From Xenopus tropicalis (lineage: Eukaryota > Chordata > Amphibia > Anura > Pipidae), in assembly GCF_000004195.4 (NCBI RefSeq), contig NC_030680.2, positions 1,242,964-1,306,963 of the forward strand: DNA of 64,000 nt, in the 5' to 3' direction. Both the position numbers and the translations under genes were made by a program. Below are positions 63,534-64,000 of this stretch, one piece after another. Under the pieces are notes generated by a model. That model saw only the letters and a program-made list of their open reading frames with translations, ran no database searches and was not told the DNA's origin. Position 1 is the stretch's first letter, and each line of letters starts with the position of its first letter.

Positions 63534-64000
63534 CTGTTAAAACAAAAAACCAAAAAAGTCACTGTAATGTATTAGTGATAAGAGACATCACTCTGGGTAT
63601 TTATATAATTGTAAGGGACACAATGGGCCCCAACTGCTATAATTGTATAATCCTACAGTATCCGGTTGGGGCAGTTGGACTTATGCTGCCCCCCCAGCAG
63701 AACATGACTGTAATAGGGTTTACATAGTTTTAAATCTGTTTATTTTTTACTACTATCTTTGGTCTCTGCCTATCAGTTGGCACCGCTAAAAAGGCAGAAA
63801 GTTGAAGTGGCACTAATAATAAAAAGTGCCACCTCCATTCTGGACTGATAAAAAAAAATAATTGACACCCCCCTCAGACCAGAAGGTTCCACTAAATCAT
63901 CAGGCCCCGGGGCCACTGTACTGGCTGCCCCCCCCTCTCCTACCTCTGCCTTCTCCCCCCCCTGTCGCTGGTTTATACAAGGGCAGTGCCAGGACATGAT
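63534..64000. other. Gene 3 intron upstream of Ig1, no exon seen
   Basis: In gene 2 the transmembrane exon begins 229 bp upstream of Ig1; no such exon is seen here on the minus strand. A small hairpin (GTGGCACT/AGTGCCAC, 63807-63832) is present. The transmembrane exon, if present, is past the edge. Confidence 0.45.

Noticed and set aside
1..64000. tRNA and rRNA genes
   Set aside because: I saw no cloverleaf with A and B boxes or rRNA-like blocks when reading both strands, but I could not run a covariance search.

Overview
The window looks like vertebrate nuclear DNA, most probably from a Xenopus-type frog. The reasons are spliced immunoglobulin-superfamily exons with GT-AG borders, CR1-type LINEs ending in a TTACATAG-like tail, and several short non-autonomous transposons whose ends (for example TTAAAGGGAAACTAAACCC) I recognise from Xenopus. 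No bacterial or phage gene organisation is present.

The genes are three tandem copies of one immunoglobulin-receptor gene, all on the minus strand. Gene 2 (45614 down to 21183) is complete as far as I can see. Its eleven exons are signal peptide, V-set Ig, C1-set Ig and transmembrane segment, then seven more Ig-like exons. Every junction is phase 1 and the frame stays open for about 1080 codons. Gene 1 (13342 down to 7619) has the signal, V, C1 and transmembrane exons but no later Ig exons in view. Gene 3 (63533 down to about 57340) is the downstream half of a third copy; its signal, V, C1 and transmembrane exons would lie beyond the right edge. The V-C1 part most resembles B7-H6 (NCR3LG1, ligand of NKp30), with tapasin and SIRP as more distant alternatives. 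The striking point is exon order. The long Ig array follows a clear stop-transfer segment, so the simplest reading puts it in the cytosol, and four of the seven array domains lack one canonical Ig cysteine. I know of no described receptor with this layout. If the transmembrane exon is skipped (it is frame-neutral), the same gene would make a large secreted multi-Ig protein.

Layout from the left: 1-7004, two tandem 3' fragments of a plus-strand CR1 LINE, with minisatellites that grew from its own coding sequence; 7013-7560, interspersed repeat; 7619-13342, gene 1, with 51-bp and 43-bp arrays in its first intron and an orphan retroelement primer-binding site in its second; 13790-21180, intergenic, mostly a 4.7-kb 22-bp array; 21183-45614, gene 2, with a large tandem array in most introns; 45615-57340, intergenic, with a 71-bp array interrupted by a minus-strand CR1; 57340-63533, the gene 3 exons, with ordinary short introns and no arrays.

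Tandem arrays make up roughly 46 percent of the window by my hand tally. All very long open frames in the window fall inside these arrays and are not genes. Each gene has a signal exon preceded by a shared IRF/ISRE-like element (TGAAAGTAAATTCC) where the 5' region is visible, which would fit interferon-responsive immune receptors. All homology statements are from reading, not from database searches.
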